From Hericium rajendrae (Eukaryota > Basidiomycota > Agaricomycetes > Russulales > Hericiaceae), in the NCBI GenBank assembly GCA_033439255.1, contig CM065878.1, positions 992,001-1,056,000 on the forward strand: a stretch of DNA of 64,000 nt. The letters run 5' to 3'. The position numbers were made by a program, and so were the translations under genes. The notes beneath the pieces were generated by a model. That model was not told the origin of the DNA and ran no database searches. It saw only the letters and a list, made by a program, of their open reading frames with translations. Below are positions 36,600 to 48,506 of the stretch, one piece after another (position 1 is the first letter of the stretch; each line of letters starts with the position of its first letter).

Positions 36600-38720
36600 T
36601 TTGGTCCCGACCAGGAATGAGACCCATAAAATAAGCCCTGGACCCAGGTGAGATATCCGGCATGCACTGTGTGATATGGCTCACCCGCTCGTAAGTCTCA
36701 GCAATATCCGCGACAGTACCTTGATACTGCCAAGCAGTACGGAAGCCAAGCTGCGATCCACCTATGCATTAACGAGTCAGCCCGATGATCTGGAAGAAGG
36801 AACACGTACGTGCCAGAGCACTCCATGCCACGGTGGGGTCGCGCTCGTCGAATTCGCTGTGTAATCTTACAGGTATGGCATGCCAACCACGATATATGGA
36901 TTTGCGGACGGAAGCATGTTCACAAACACGTGGTATATCGCATCCCTGCCCGTCTTGTTCTCCTCTAGAGTCGCAGGTATGAGACGCGTACCGAGGATGT
37001 TCTCTGTACCCACAGCCTAAAAAAAGGCAAGGCAGAAGGGGAGCTCCTCGATGATAACGGTCCCATTTTGGGAGAGGATGTGGTTGACTATCTCTGCAAG
37101 AGGCGTCTGTGCCTCTTCAAGGGCGAGCAAAGTGTTGACAATGATGAAAGAATGTCGGTCAGTCTGAGCCTTCATTCATGGAGCAAATGTGCATGTCTTA
37201 CCCCAATATGCCCGCCCCAACCTTCCTAGCCTCACTTCAGCGCACTGTCAGTAATGATCCTCAAGAATGGCAGCGCATTCTGCGCGGTTTGATTTAACTG
37301 AAAACTGACACTGTCTCCGCTACTTATCAGTACGGCATCCGACCCGAGTCCCAAGAAACAGACTGACACGACCAGGCTCAGCCGAGGCCCGACACGATGC
37401 GAGCTCTCAAGGACAACAACCAATGTCCCGCCGGCGCCGCCACGCAGCGCCCAGAACAAGTCTGTATTCTGGCACTGGTTTGCAGTGCACAGCTGCCCGT
37501 CGTGTGTGACGAGCTTGAACTGGACGACGCGGTCGATGTCGAGTCCGTGGACGGGCGAAAGGATGCTATGGCCGCCGCCCTGGATCGGTAACGCATCATT
37601 ATTATCTGCTGGGCGAGAGCACTGTACGGTGGCATATGATAACTTAGCCGCCGCTGGCTGCGATAGTCTGGTGTAGCCGCCTATGAAGGTGACATTGTGT
37701 GCGTCCGCGAAGTCGTACATCGGCTGTGTCGTGGCGCCCGTCTGCGGGTAGACATTGTGATGTTGTTATTGACGATTATCATGAGAGTTGCTGGGAGCTG
37801 CTTACACTGACCGTGATCGCATTGTATCAAATTTCAAGCCCTCTGGGCTGAAATTCGCGTCGTATGCTGACTGTGGAAATAGACATTCAGTATCCACGAT
37901 CCAGAACCTGCGCATGTAATGCAACATCCTACGCTGTCTAGATTGTGTACCTTGAAAGCATTTTAGTCTCGTAGCAACTATCATGATTTACGACTCACCC
38001 AGATTTCCAGGGCACCTGCTGCACTGGAACAGCCCTTGCAATCGTGCCCTCCGTTCTTGATTGCCAAGCGGAATTCAACGCACTTCCGACGCCGATCTTC
38101 GCAGATGCCAGGTAAAAACCCGTGAGAGTCGGCAGGAAAGCGAAGATCACCGACGTAGTAGAGGCACACTTCCTTGGAAACTGGAGCTTCCAGAGCATCG
38201 GGATCAGATGCACTGGAGCTATTCAGAAGGCACTTCTGTGCCATGTCTAAAATGTCTCCCACCGGGGCTGATGATTCACAAACCCACAGTTCAGACGACG
38301 CTCCCATCCCAATGGCGGTACAGAAAAGTGTGCCCACGAGCATATATTTGCCGACGTACCCGGTCCGCCATGTTCCTTCCGTGTATCCCAGTTGCACATC
38401 CTGGCGTGCAGCTCCGTCTGGGAAAATTGCGTTCACGACGGAGAAGCAAGGCGCGGAGACGACGCAAAGCGCGGTGCGTTGAGCGCGACCATTGTGTGAC
38501 GCTGACGGGAGCAGCCTAGACCTGGACAGCGTGCAGGAAGTTGGAGGCGGAAGCACTGTCCCCCGCGGCAAAGCGCACAAGTCGACGCATGAATCAAGTG
38601 CCGATGCATGGAGAACGCCATGATCTGCACGGAAACGTCGGAAAGTGGACACTGTGCAGCAGAATAAGTAGGCGGCGACGACGAGGGTAAGAGATGTGAT
38701 GGCATATTGTCTATTTGGCC
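36600..38720 (-). pseudogene. Decayed FAD-linked oxidase (berberine-bridge-enzyme-like)
   Basis: Pieces in order along the minus strand match FAD-binding PCMH/BBE oxidases. One is RLAIKNGGHDCKGCSSAAGA near 38080-38010, where the family has the FAD-binding GHD-x-x-G-R-S. Others are MYDFADAHNVTFIGGYTR near 37700, GGGHSILSPVHGLDIDRVVQ near 37590, and WALRGGAGGTLVVVLESS near 37430. Remnants of the C-terminal half follow: GTVIIEELPFC, GTENILGTRLIPAT and STSATPPWHGVLWHV (37080-36820). Two in-frame stops fall in the last part, near 37022 and 36867. The first could instead be a splice acceptor (run of T then AG), but no good donor precedes it. The substrate-binding C-terminus (usual WHC-type end) was not found. 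Likely a host gene relic; a very intron-rich live gene is less likely. Confidence 0.55.
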
Positions 38721-39600
38721 CGCATGGAAAGCATCTGAAACATCTTCAAGAATCAAGAAAATCACGATTTGGATGTAGATTGCAGACCAGTTTCTCGTGC
38801 TGAGCAGAGCTTCCCTCCGATGATAAGTAACTTACAGGTTGAAACCGTTGAAGCGCTTGCGGCTATGGAAAGATCTAATCTTATCTCGGAGGTCGGACTT
38901 GCGTCGGCGTTCCTCTCCGCGTCTTTGACTCATTCAACCGCCTCACCCATCCTGCAGAGATTTTGTCGGATGCCCGTGTCTTTCCGTATATTCCGGTGTC
39001 TCTTCTAAAAGCATTCACTTCCAAGCCATGAAATAATTTCGAAGACTAATCGTCTTGACGATCTCGGGGACAAGCGTCATGGCGTCTGGCCAGACTCGAC
39101 CAAATGGACATAATCCTGACATGCTGCTTGGTCCTAACTTGGCATGATCTCCAAGTCTATTTCCCACTGGGCGTCTTTCGATGGCAGAACATTCCACGGG
39201 ACGGGATTCGCAACGCTTTATGACCCCTGTACTCCGACATTCGCAAGTAGGCAGATTCTGCCTCGGCTTCGTTCCTTCGAACCGTAGCTGGCCCAGCTGC
39301 TAGTCCAATCTTGCATGTCATTAATCTCACCATCTTCTTTGTTCTCATCTAGCTTTCTCGTATCCTAGATGTGCAGAGCCAAGCGGTTCAGTAGGTTAGT
39401 CTTATCGATATCTCAGTCTCATAGCGCTTGTCTATGCTCTGCATCCATAAGCTCTGAATTATAAACAATAGGAGCAAAACACGAGGAATATGAATGTGCG
39501 CTGATCGCTCTGGAAGTTACGAACATCTCAAGTCGAATTCAGTTTCGGCGTTCTCCCTTCGCAGGCCCTACAAACCCCAGGTGACCGTTCTTTCGTCACG
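38721..39600. other. Gene-poor region
   Basis: No supported gene or repeat. Short frames on both strands only. Confidence 0.4.
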
Positions 39601-39619
39601 AAGGTTCCTGTGGCGGATT

Positions 39620-40290
39620 CACTTTGATGCATCAACTTCTTCCCTGCAGCCTGCAGGCCTCTGTGAAAGATCGTCTGCTACATGCCGACAATGTCCTATA
39701 TTCGTCGCAAGGTGATATTTGGCCGGGCTATATGGTGTCCACGGAGTAAGCGGATCTTCTGAGGTATGTAACGCGTCCATCACTTTTGAACATGATATTC
39801 ATGACTCGTGTGTTCCAAATACACGTGCGCCTGGACATACTTAGCTATCGACCAGGTATTCCTCTTTGCGGTATCGTTAACTCTCCTGGGCTGCAGACAC
39901 CCCATTACGCCGCGCAAGTTGGTTCCGTCGTCGATCTGGTGGACGATCTGCCTCCGGTGCCGAATCCTTGGGCGGACGAGCGTTGGACCCGACCTCGCCT
40001 TCTCTGGGAAGGTATGGATGACGGTGTCTTCGTCCGGGTATTCACATTTTGAACAGACGCCTCTCAGGCTGAACGATCAGTATTAGTCGCCAAGGCTGGC
40101 GCACAAAGGGTGGTCGTTCTCGAGTGCTAATCGTGCTTGGTAGATTTGCATCCGCTATGAAAATTCTGCGTCTAAGATCTGTTTTTACCATGGTGAGGAG
40201 TTTCCCGAAGATGCTACCGTTCCATTACTGCCAGAAGTCGCCGCTTATGCACCGGGAGAGTCAATGTATCCTGCCTGACTTACCCATCTG
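39620..40290 (+). pseudogene. Unidentified coding relic
   Basis: Stretches with protein-like composition follow each other on the plus strand but are separated by stops and frame changes: LQASVKDRLLHADNVLYSSQ near 39650, RPRLLWEGMDDGVFVRVFTF at about 39988-40049, SVLVAKAGAQRVVVLEC at about 40077-40127, and EEFPEDATVPLLPEVAAYAP at about 40196-40255. I do not recognise the family. It may be a broken gene or an intron-rich gene I failed to splice. Confidence 0.3.
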
Positions 40291-41455
40291 CAGTTTTATG
40301 CTTCCGTCGACTCCGGCTTTTAAGACCGATCGGGCGACATTGATTGATCTGCTTCCGTGCCTGCGATGCCAGGGCAAGGTCCTCGTCTGATATGAATGCG
40401 GTTTGTCAGTTTACGTCCTCTGCAATCATCACGTCAGACCTTCGCTCACAGCAGTTGCGCCCAAGGATTCTGAGGAAGGATGTTGCCGTCTGCTGCGGGA
40501 GATCCACACCAGCCATACTGACACTCGGCTATGCACCTTGTTTACCTTATTCCAGCATAGGCACTTCTTGTCCTTGTTTTCCTGTCCCTCGTCAAAGTGG
40601 GAGAAGCAGTTTGTTGTTAGGGGCGGGCATTTACAATTGTACAGCACAAGGGTCGTATATATTGTATCAAGGCTCGGATAAAGAGCAGCCTTTCGTAAAG
40701 GCGATGGTCGGCTTGTCGACTGGAGTGGGACAATTGCAGCTGTTCTCCAGCGTTGTTGTTTTTGCTGAGCTGTCCTTGTAGTCTGTGCTTGTCGACGGTG
40801 GACAATGCTGTTTGTGTTGCCTTGTTTTCTTGAATACCGCACATTTTGGTCTTCATGAGAACGAGTGCGGAAGGAGAGGCCCGACGGGGGTCAGATGGAT
40901 GCCATCGCCATCATCGAAGGTTCTCTGTCTACATCGAAGTCGAAGGGAAGAATCGCAGCTCACCGGTGATGCACTCGGGAAGTTGGGGGACGTAGCCGCC
41001 TATCGCCTCACAGACCGATCACGATAATCCGGAACGGGATCGCGAATCCTAGGAGACGAGTGTTTGAGCAAAGTGGGCTATATTCATCGTGCTTGCTCGA
41101 GCAGGGGAAGACACGGATATTAGAGAGACAAAATCCAGACGACGATCTAGCTCGTTCCGGGATGCTATGGGAACAAGGCAGAGCGGCCATTGTGCTGGAG
41201 TGGACAGATGAATGGGGGAACACGTTTTGTGTGAGCGTGAGAAAGGGAGGGAGTAGAATAGGACGGACGATTGGATGTGATACGCTGCCGTTCTCGTTCG
41301 AACGTAAACGAGGGCCGCCACTGCCTGGTTTTCCTCATTGTCTCCCTGTTCCCTTTTCTTTTCCTTCTTGTTTTCATTTTCTTCTTTGTCTTCTCTTTTA
41401 AGGCCACGCCTCTTCTCCTCACAATCACACATACACGACTCGACCCCCTCGCGCA
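40291..41455. other. Intergenic: promoter region of first bHLH gene
   Basis: 1.2 kb. The last 150 bases (about 41325-41440) are strongly T/C-rich, ending close to the start codon, as in many fungal leaders. No gene supported. Confidence 0.5.
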
Positions 41456-42572
41456 ATGGAGCCCGCACATCAACAGCCGATGGATGATAATGCAGCGAAC
41501 CTCGCGCATGGCGCAGGTGCACCCTACGTATTCTACCCTCCGGAAGAGGAACCGCACTATGGCAACCTCGTGTACAACTCGGACATACCTCAATATCAGG
41601 TCGTGCAGAACAATTCTCATCCTCGTGTGTACCAATCCTCCTAGCCGCGATCCTCGTGTCGATCAATTTGTCTCATCATCCCGCATTGTTCGTAGGCGAG
41701 TACCCTGCATCAGACCTCCAGCAGGCGTTCCAGATGCGTGGTCTGAGCCTCATGGGTTCCAACACGCCACAGTACGCGGGCCACCAGGTTTACACGCAGT
41801 CTTCCCCGCACCACGCTGCCCTCCCGCTCACAGCCTCGCCTCCCCCTCCGAGCCCCAATATGTACGATCCCTTGTCCCCACCTGTTTCCGGGTCCGACAC
41901 GTCTGCAGACGGCATCTACCACTCGAGAAACAGCAGCGGCACCGGCTCTCCTGCATCTTCGCGCGGCAACAGCCTCGTCCACCGCAATCCCTTACGTTAC
42001 AACCCGACGCCATCCCCATCAGGGTCGTCTGGTAGGCGTTCCCGCGGCCGCTCGTTCAACGATTCCGACGAAGACATGGGCGTCTCCATCGCCGAGAGCA
42101 TCGCACATACCAGGAAGGAGGCCACGCGCCGACAGAGGATCGAGGCGGAGCAGCGCAGGCGCGACGAGCTTCGGGATGGCTACGCTCGACTGAAGGATGT
42201 TCTGCCAGTCTCGAATCAAAAGAGCAGCAAGGTCTCCCTGCTGGAGCGAGGTACGTTCTTCCCCATTTCCGCGCCCTTGTTCCTGAACTGATGCCGCTTG
42301 CAGCGACGAACCACATCGTGCAGCTCGAGAAGATGAACCAACAGCTCCAAAAGCGCCTCGCAGCTGTAGAGCAAGAGGTCTCAAGGCTTCGCTCGCTCAA
42401 CGAGAAGATTTCGCTCGCAGGCGGGGGCACACCGTCGCCCGGACACTCGGTGATGGACAGTCGCCCGCTCTCGCCGCCTCCCGAGGGCTCTACTCCCCAT
42501 GCCCTGACATCCGTCTCTGGCCAGGAGCCTCCGAGAGAAGACAGTCCGCTATCGTCCGATGGTGGCTATTGA
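41456..42572 (+). CDS. bHLH transcription factor, paralog 1
   Basis: Three exons (41456-41624, 41696-42250, 42304-42572) join in frame to 330 aa. The start is MEPAHQQPMDDNAANLAHGA. The N-half is Pro/Ser/Tyr-rich with SPPPPSPNMYDPLSPPVSGS. The basic helix 1 is RRQRIEAEQRRRDELRDGYA, with the His/Glu-Arg-type E-Q-R-R-R contact set, then RLKDVLPVSNQKSSKVSLLE. An intron interrupts the domain right after the loop, and helix 2 plus a coiled stretch (NHIVQLEKMNQQLQKRLAAV) lies in exon 3. The tail is Pro/Ser-rich (PEGSTPHALTS). Presumably a nuclear dimer binding E-box-like sites; targets unknown. Splicing at 41624 avoids an early stop 20 bases past the donor. Confidence 0.9.
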
Positions 42573-45344
42573 CTACGGCTCGTTCGCATCCGCTCCACCA
42601 TCCCCCTTTTACCAATTTATTCCCTGCAACAACTATCTTCTATCTTCCATTGTATTTTTCTTTCTGCTTTTCATCTCTTAGCAACAACTACCCGTCTCAC
42701 ATTCAATTTCCCATCCTTGGGGCCGGCGCTTGCGGAGGAAGGATGCTCAATTTATCGGACATACGTGGCCATCGAGGGTGTCGGAGGACCGTGAACAACG
42801 CCGGGCGTTGTGTCATCCACCCGCCTTTCGACCCACGTTTGCAAGACCTACGACTCGACGCCGTGGGCTAGCCAGAGGGAGTTTCGATCCGGATCGCAGC
42901 GCGACGATTGCGCGCGATGGGCCGTATCCGTTGATCTATGAACACTTCCCCACGGTCTTGCAGTTCGAGAAGGCGGCGTTCCCGGTGGACGACGCGTACT
43001 TGGCCAGCACCATCCTTCCTCTCCCTGTTTCTTCAAGCCACGTTCATCTCCCCCGCATCGTTCTTCCACCGGCTCGTCTATTCCTGTCATTTCCATTTTC
43101 CCGTTCCCCTTTCCCCACACAGCAAGGTTTCTATCACCACTCCCACATTCCCCTTGACGATGCCCGACCCACCTGTCGCGAGACGATACTTACGAAGAAG
43201 ACGGACACTTATGACTGAGAATTACGAACACACCACGGTACGATATCAAGTGAGAGGACGCGCGAGGGATGCACTGCAGGATGGACGGCCGGTCGGCGTG
43301 GTGGTTCTCACCCGGGCATACTGGCGAAGCCGTTGTGGGCGCACCCGGGATCTGTGCGAATAGAGCCTCGCTCTTCTACAGCCCCCGGACCTCTTGACGA
43401 GGGCGCCTGCGCGCTTCGCTGGTACGCCTGTCACCTGTCGATGGCGCTCGAGCAGTGGTCGGCGGGTGGGGTGAGTGGCTGCCGTGGCAGCTTGCTGTCT
43501 GGATTGCTTCAGTGTATGTTCTCGCGGTGTTGAGTTGTGCGCATGTATTTAGTCCAGTCTCATCAATGCAATTCTATCGTGTACAATTCCGTGCCTCGAT
43601 GCTGACATTAATTGTTCAGGTACTCTAGGCCGTTTTCAGTCTGGCCAATTACTTTCTAGAACCAACACGTTGAGCGTCGATGCGCTTCATTCGCTACGGG
43701 TGATATGTAGACCACAGCTGCAATTGCTCTCAGGAAATGCACTGCATGCAGCGTCTTTGCAAGGCATTATCGATCGCGACAATAGCCATCGATAGCCCTG
43801 GCCATAAATCCGGCTCGGGAACCCGTCATCAAGTGCTAGCAGCACACGTGTAGCACACGCTCCCGTTCTCGCTACGCATATGGGGGGAAGAGCGTCGATG
43901 CAATGCATGCGCACGGGGCGTGCAGGCTCGAGATCGCGGCCGCTAAGTACGCAGCCAGGACGGGGGCGCGGTCAGCGACGATACGTGGGTCCGCCGGCGC
44001 ACGAAGGGTGCTATGGGGTGCATATGGCCTTATCGCTCCCGGGACCAGAACGAGCAGCATCCATCCATCGCCCATCGCGCGGGGATTGGTGCTTCGAAGG
44101 CTAAGTGCGAAGCGTTTCCAGCTTCACCGAAGCTAGGAACTGCGTCCTGACGACCTGCCTTTCCGCCGGAATTTTGTGCTTCTAGGGGGGAAGACCCAGC
44201 AGGCCTCCCGTTCCTGAATCGCGGGCGCGGCTGGCGTGGACCAAGTACTTGTGGTGCGCTTGTGCTTATGGGCGCAGATGGACGTGATTTCATGCCGCCG
44301 CCGCCAGACGTGGACGCATGAAACGCAGCCTGCCAGGCCTGCGCGCACGCACCGGCGAAACGCGCGTGATCGCAGCCGAGCGTTCGCGGGCATGCGGATT
44401 TAATAGAAAAGGCCATCAGAACCGAGATGGCAAGTATGTGCCGGGGCGGATCTTGCCCGAGGCAGCCTGATCGCGCCGCGGTTCCAGCCCGCGTGTGCCC
44501 TTCACAGAGGGAAGCACTGCATCGATGGGCGTTGGGAAGTCGAGAAGGAGGGGAATTTGAGGTGAGTGACCGGGTGGCAGGGCGGGGTAAGCGTCGTGGC
44601 CCATGATGGGTAAGGAAAGGCAAAAGCGCGAGGCTGCGAGGGTGGGTACCCGAGAGCGTGGACGAGAACGAGAGGTCAGGTGAGGGTTTACTGGGACCGA
44701 GGGTGCAGAGACGGTGCAGACAGGCTTGCGCGGTCTAGACTGGACGACTGGACGACCCAAGCGGATCCGATGAAAATGAAGGGCCCGGGTGGAGATGACG
44801 ATGGTGGCGGCGTTTGATTGCCTGTGCGGAGGAAGAACGACGTTGGAAAGAATGAAGGATGGAGCAGACGGATGGATATAGGCCGTCCGGCCGCCTCTTG
44901 AAGGTAGTATCGGGAGCAGCAGACACGATCGTACGTTGCGATCACCGTACCACGGTCCTGGAATGCACAGAAGCCCAACTGGGTGCGAAGGCGAGCGCTG
45001 ACATACAGGGTAGCTGGGACCAGTGGGAATGGCGTCGGAGATCGAGTCCCATCCCGAAGAAGAACATGAGCTGAAAGGGGCCATGCATCTCGCCCAAAAC
45101 GGTTTGCCCTCGGAATATGAGATGAAATCGTGAGATCCTGGCGTAGAACCTACCTTAATTTTCCGCAGCCTTGGGACTTTGTCAGTGGCTCAGATACGGG
45201 ATAGCACGCCCATACAGCAAGATAGCATTCATAAAGCACGATTCTGCGGCTCTCTGGCAACAGATGATGTGAGTATTCGTAGACACGCCTCAAAGGAGGG
45301 TACGGCATGAATGCAGGGTCCTAGAGTATTAGGCAGAGAAATGC
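42573..45344. other. Long intergenic region
   Basis: 2.8 kb with no supported gene. A 222-codon frame on the minus strand (44416-45084) is Pro/Arg-rich, competes with frames on both strands and has no known domain. Small T-rich and GC-rich patches only. The first part is 3'UTR of the bHLH gene. Confidence 0.45.
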
Positions 45345-45700
45345 TCACATGTCCAGAAAATTGCTTAACGGAACGCTGGACGTTTCCTGCGTCGGAAAAT
45401 AATCGAAGTCCAGCCAGCGTTCCGTAGATTCGATACGAAGAACATCATCTGGCGCTGGGTTTGTGCGCCTGAAGTGATTGCCAAATGGCACGGCGTAGGG
45501 TAGAGCACCCCGAGCTTTCTCCTCGATATCGCGATAACAAGCGAGCTTGGCAAAAAAAAAATAAGACCATCGGTAAGACTTGGCTGCAAAGATAGAAAAG
45601 TCGAGACGAATGCTCGACTCGTCGAGGGCTGCAGTATCCAAGCGTTGACGGACTTGCAGAGAACTTGGAGTTGCACGTTGCTTCGTTGGCAGCTAGTCAA
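45345..45700 (-). CDS. Possible small unknown protein
   Basis: A frame of about 98 codons (MDTAALDESSIRLDFSIFAA..., ending SVPLSNFLDM) has balanced, globular-looking composition (KARGALPYAVPFGNHFRRTN, STERWLDFDYFPTQ). The sequence after it (45320-45165) also reads open as PAFMPYPPLRRVYEYSHHLL and then YECYLAVWACYPVSEP, but no intron of normal length joins the two in frame. It may be a short gene, a relic or chance. No family recognised. Confidence 0.3.
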
Positions 45701-45960
45701 GTGTGACTTGTGTTACCTTACGTCACGCCACCCCACGATGTCATTGTGATCAAGGAACGTGGGGTGCGGCCATAGGCCTCAGGCAGAGGTCTCCGGTCTC
45801 CCAGCAGCCAGCTGAATACCCATCGGCGTGGTCCTCACAAGTCGACGACCGTTATACCCTCAAGGCCGCAGACTACCCGCTGTTGTACTGATACTAACCG
45901 TTCCGCGAAACCTTCATTCTTTGTCGAAGCGATACCCCGCTTCATAAGTTATCTATTGTA

Positions 45961-47088
45961 ATGTGGTATGTCCGATTCCCAAATTTCCCGAGCTTAGTCT
46001 TGCACCTTGCTAATCGCCATTGCTGCACAGGTGTGACAATTGTCTTCTGTTGTTTCCCCTCGTATGTATCACCTTTGGCTCGATCGAGGGTCTGCTGAGT
46101 AAACGGGTGTTTCGTCTTCACAGCGTGCCGGGGCTATCGCCTGGGCTGTAATCATCCTGGTAAGCTCCGAATTGTTCCGTTCCATAGCTTCATCTTACTT
46201 GACATTTCTGTCAGCTGTACAGTGCAGCGGGGGGTATCCTTCTCTTCAAGTACGGCGAATTTTGGTTCTTCGTTTATCCCGAATGGTAATGTGCGATCGT
46301 CCAGAAGCCCTTCCACCGCGCTGAAAGCGATACACCCTTCACAGGCAGATCTACGGTGGCATTGCGTTGGCCATTGCAGCAGCCGCCCTCATTAACATCT
46401 TCGCACTTTCAAACGTCAGTGCCGTCTTCAAAGCTGCCTTTCATTCCACGAAACGTGGCTCTGACGTCGCACACCTGCCTTTCGCAGCGATCGTACATCT
46501 GGACACGCGTCTGCAAATTCATATGGCCGTTCCTCGTCATCGTCTCTGCCATCCGCGGGATAATCATGATCGTGGAGTTACAGCGGGGGTCAGTGTCACT
46601 TCCGCTCCTCACCTCCTTCCGAAGATTGCTCCAGGGCTTACTCTCGAGATCTCGATTTTCATTCCAGGAAGGACAACATTACCTGGGAGTGTGATAATGG
46701 CGGCCAGCTTTGGACGGAATCCGCCGAGGCAGGTTACGGCACGGGCACTCTGCCCAGTGCGTTTTGCACCTCCGGCTTCGCGAGCCTCAATGCCGCACTC
46801 ATCGTCTGTTTGCTGGCCGATCTCGCTTTCCAGGTGCGTGTCTCGTGATGATGATGATGATATTCTGCCTCGCATTGATTGCCGAGGGATTAATGGTTCA
46901 TTGGCACGCCTTGTGTCGTTTAATTTCGCAGATATACATGCTCTTCCTCAATTGGAGGTTCTCCAAACGACTGGAACATTATCAAACCATGAAAGGCCCA
47001 TACTACGGAGGCAAGCGGATAGAAATTGTCTTCTTTACGCCGTGAGTGCTGACTGTCCGGGCGGCATGCAGGTTACTACAACGCATAG
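45961..47088 (+). CDS. Four-TM membrane protein, basidiomycete type
   Basis: Spliced protein starts MWCDNCLLLFPLRAGAIAWA and ends GPYYGGYYNA. The first coding exon is only five bases (45961-45965); a G from the next exon completes the Trp codon. Four hydrophobic segments can be seen: AIAWAVIILLYSAAGGILLF, GGIALAIAAAALINIFALSN, FIWPFLVIVSAIRGIIMIVE and LNAALIVCLLADLAFQIYML. Between TM3 and TM4 lies a Cys-containing loop (ITWECDNGGQLWTESAEAGY, then FCTSGF). All junctions keep frame. The last intron (47011-47071) appears to start with GC, not GT. Such small tetra-TM proteins recur in Agaricomycetes; function unknown. It sits between two bHLH paralogs. Confidence 0.8.
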
Positions 47089-48506
47089 CCCGACGGCATC
47101 CTCCTCCGGATCTCTCCATGCTCCTCACTTCTTTGTGGACACTTGATTTCTTTTCCGGTTTCCTGGCTGGTTGCGCTCACATACCATATTGACGAATGAT
47201 TACGACCTTACGACACCTTACGTTTTTGCTCCTATCCCATTAACGACCACTTTACGATTATCAGGGTTCTCTGCCGAGTCCTTTTGACTCGCAGGTGTGA
47301 ACTTTATCCTTATTTCAAGTCTAAGGCGCAAAGGACGATCCGCTCTCAGCGCTCACCGCCCATTTCACCCGTGTGTTCAGGGTACGTGCGTATTCTCGAC
47401 ATCCAGGTTCGATGCGAGACGTCGGGTAATTTGCTGCACTGATGGCCGACCGGCCCCACGCATCCGGGAGGTGAATGCATGAATCCTGGACGACAGGGAA
47501 AAAATGAAAGCGGCGTTTTTGATCGGAGACAGAGAAAAGAAAGGATGAAATGGAAAGGAGGAGTAAATATTAAAACAACGTGTGGGCGACCGTGCCTCGT
47601 GGAGAGCTGGGAAAGGCAGGAGGAAGGAGGGATTTCCGGAGTGGGTTTAGCACGCAGGCCCAAGGGCATTCTATCATCTCGTCGGTCCGGATCTTAGATA
47701 CACTCGAGAGATCGATGGCGGGGGACGGGGGAAATACAGGACTATACACGTATAATGGCCTGCTGCCCTCCATAGGACGCTGCACAAGCGTCATCGATGG
47801 CAGAAGGGCTCTGGCTTATGGCAGGGAGGAAGGTGCCGCTGGCAATTGATGCGGAGTGGTAGGTCCTTATGTGACGGGGAAAAGCCGCTAGCGTCTTGTC
47901 TTCACAAAGGGCAGATCAGAACGGAATCGGAAGATAATAAAGGTTGGGAAAATGGTGAAAGGAAGGGACAGGGACGGGGAGAGCAGGGCTAATAGGGCAA
48001 CGCAGCCCGAATGGGGTGGAAGGGCTCTGGAAGGATGGGCCCTGCGTGGGGAGCGGAGATGCCTTGTGTAGGGATGCAGTGCAACTGCTGGCGCCTCGGA
48101 CGAGCTGGGATCCCGGGCTCGAGCTGCAGCAACACGAGGCAGACAATCCTCGTATATCCTGCCGGGTCGGTCTATGTTATAAGACGGAAGCATTTTTGGC
48201 TTTCCATCATCATTCCTTCCTCTCTTCCCCTCCGCCACCCGGCCAGTCGCCTCTCACATCTTTCCGCCCGCGTCGCCGGCTTTCTTCTTCTCTTGTTGCA
48301 TTTCTAGCACTCTTCCCAAGTTTTTGTTGTTGTGCTATAAGGTTGACAGCCCTTGTCTTCTGCCTCTTTGTTCTTCGCTTACCTTTACGTCCTTAGCGTC
48401 CTGGCTTTATTTTTTCTCATTTATTAAACGATCATCTCTATCACGACCACCATCGTTGTTGTCTTCAGCACACTACTTATTCTCTGCCTCTCGTCTGCAA
48501 GTCATC
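47089..48506. other. Intergenic: promoter region of second bHLH gene
   Basis: 1.4 kb. The last 300 bases are T/C-rich and the 5' leader probably starts within them. No gene, no repeat. Confidence 0.5.

Noticed and set aside
36785-36982. Small frames on the plus strand in the oxidase relic
   Set aside because: Antisense of the recognisable FAD oxidase remnants; no domain.
44416-45084. 222-codon frame on the minus strand
   Set aside because: Pro/Ser/Arg-rich with no domain, overlapped by comparable frames on the same and other strand, no introns signals or codon pattern of neighbours.
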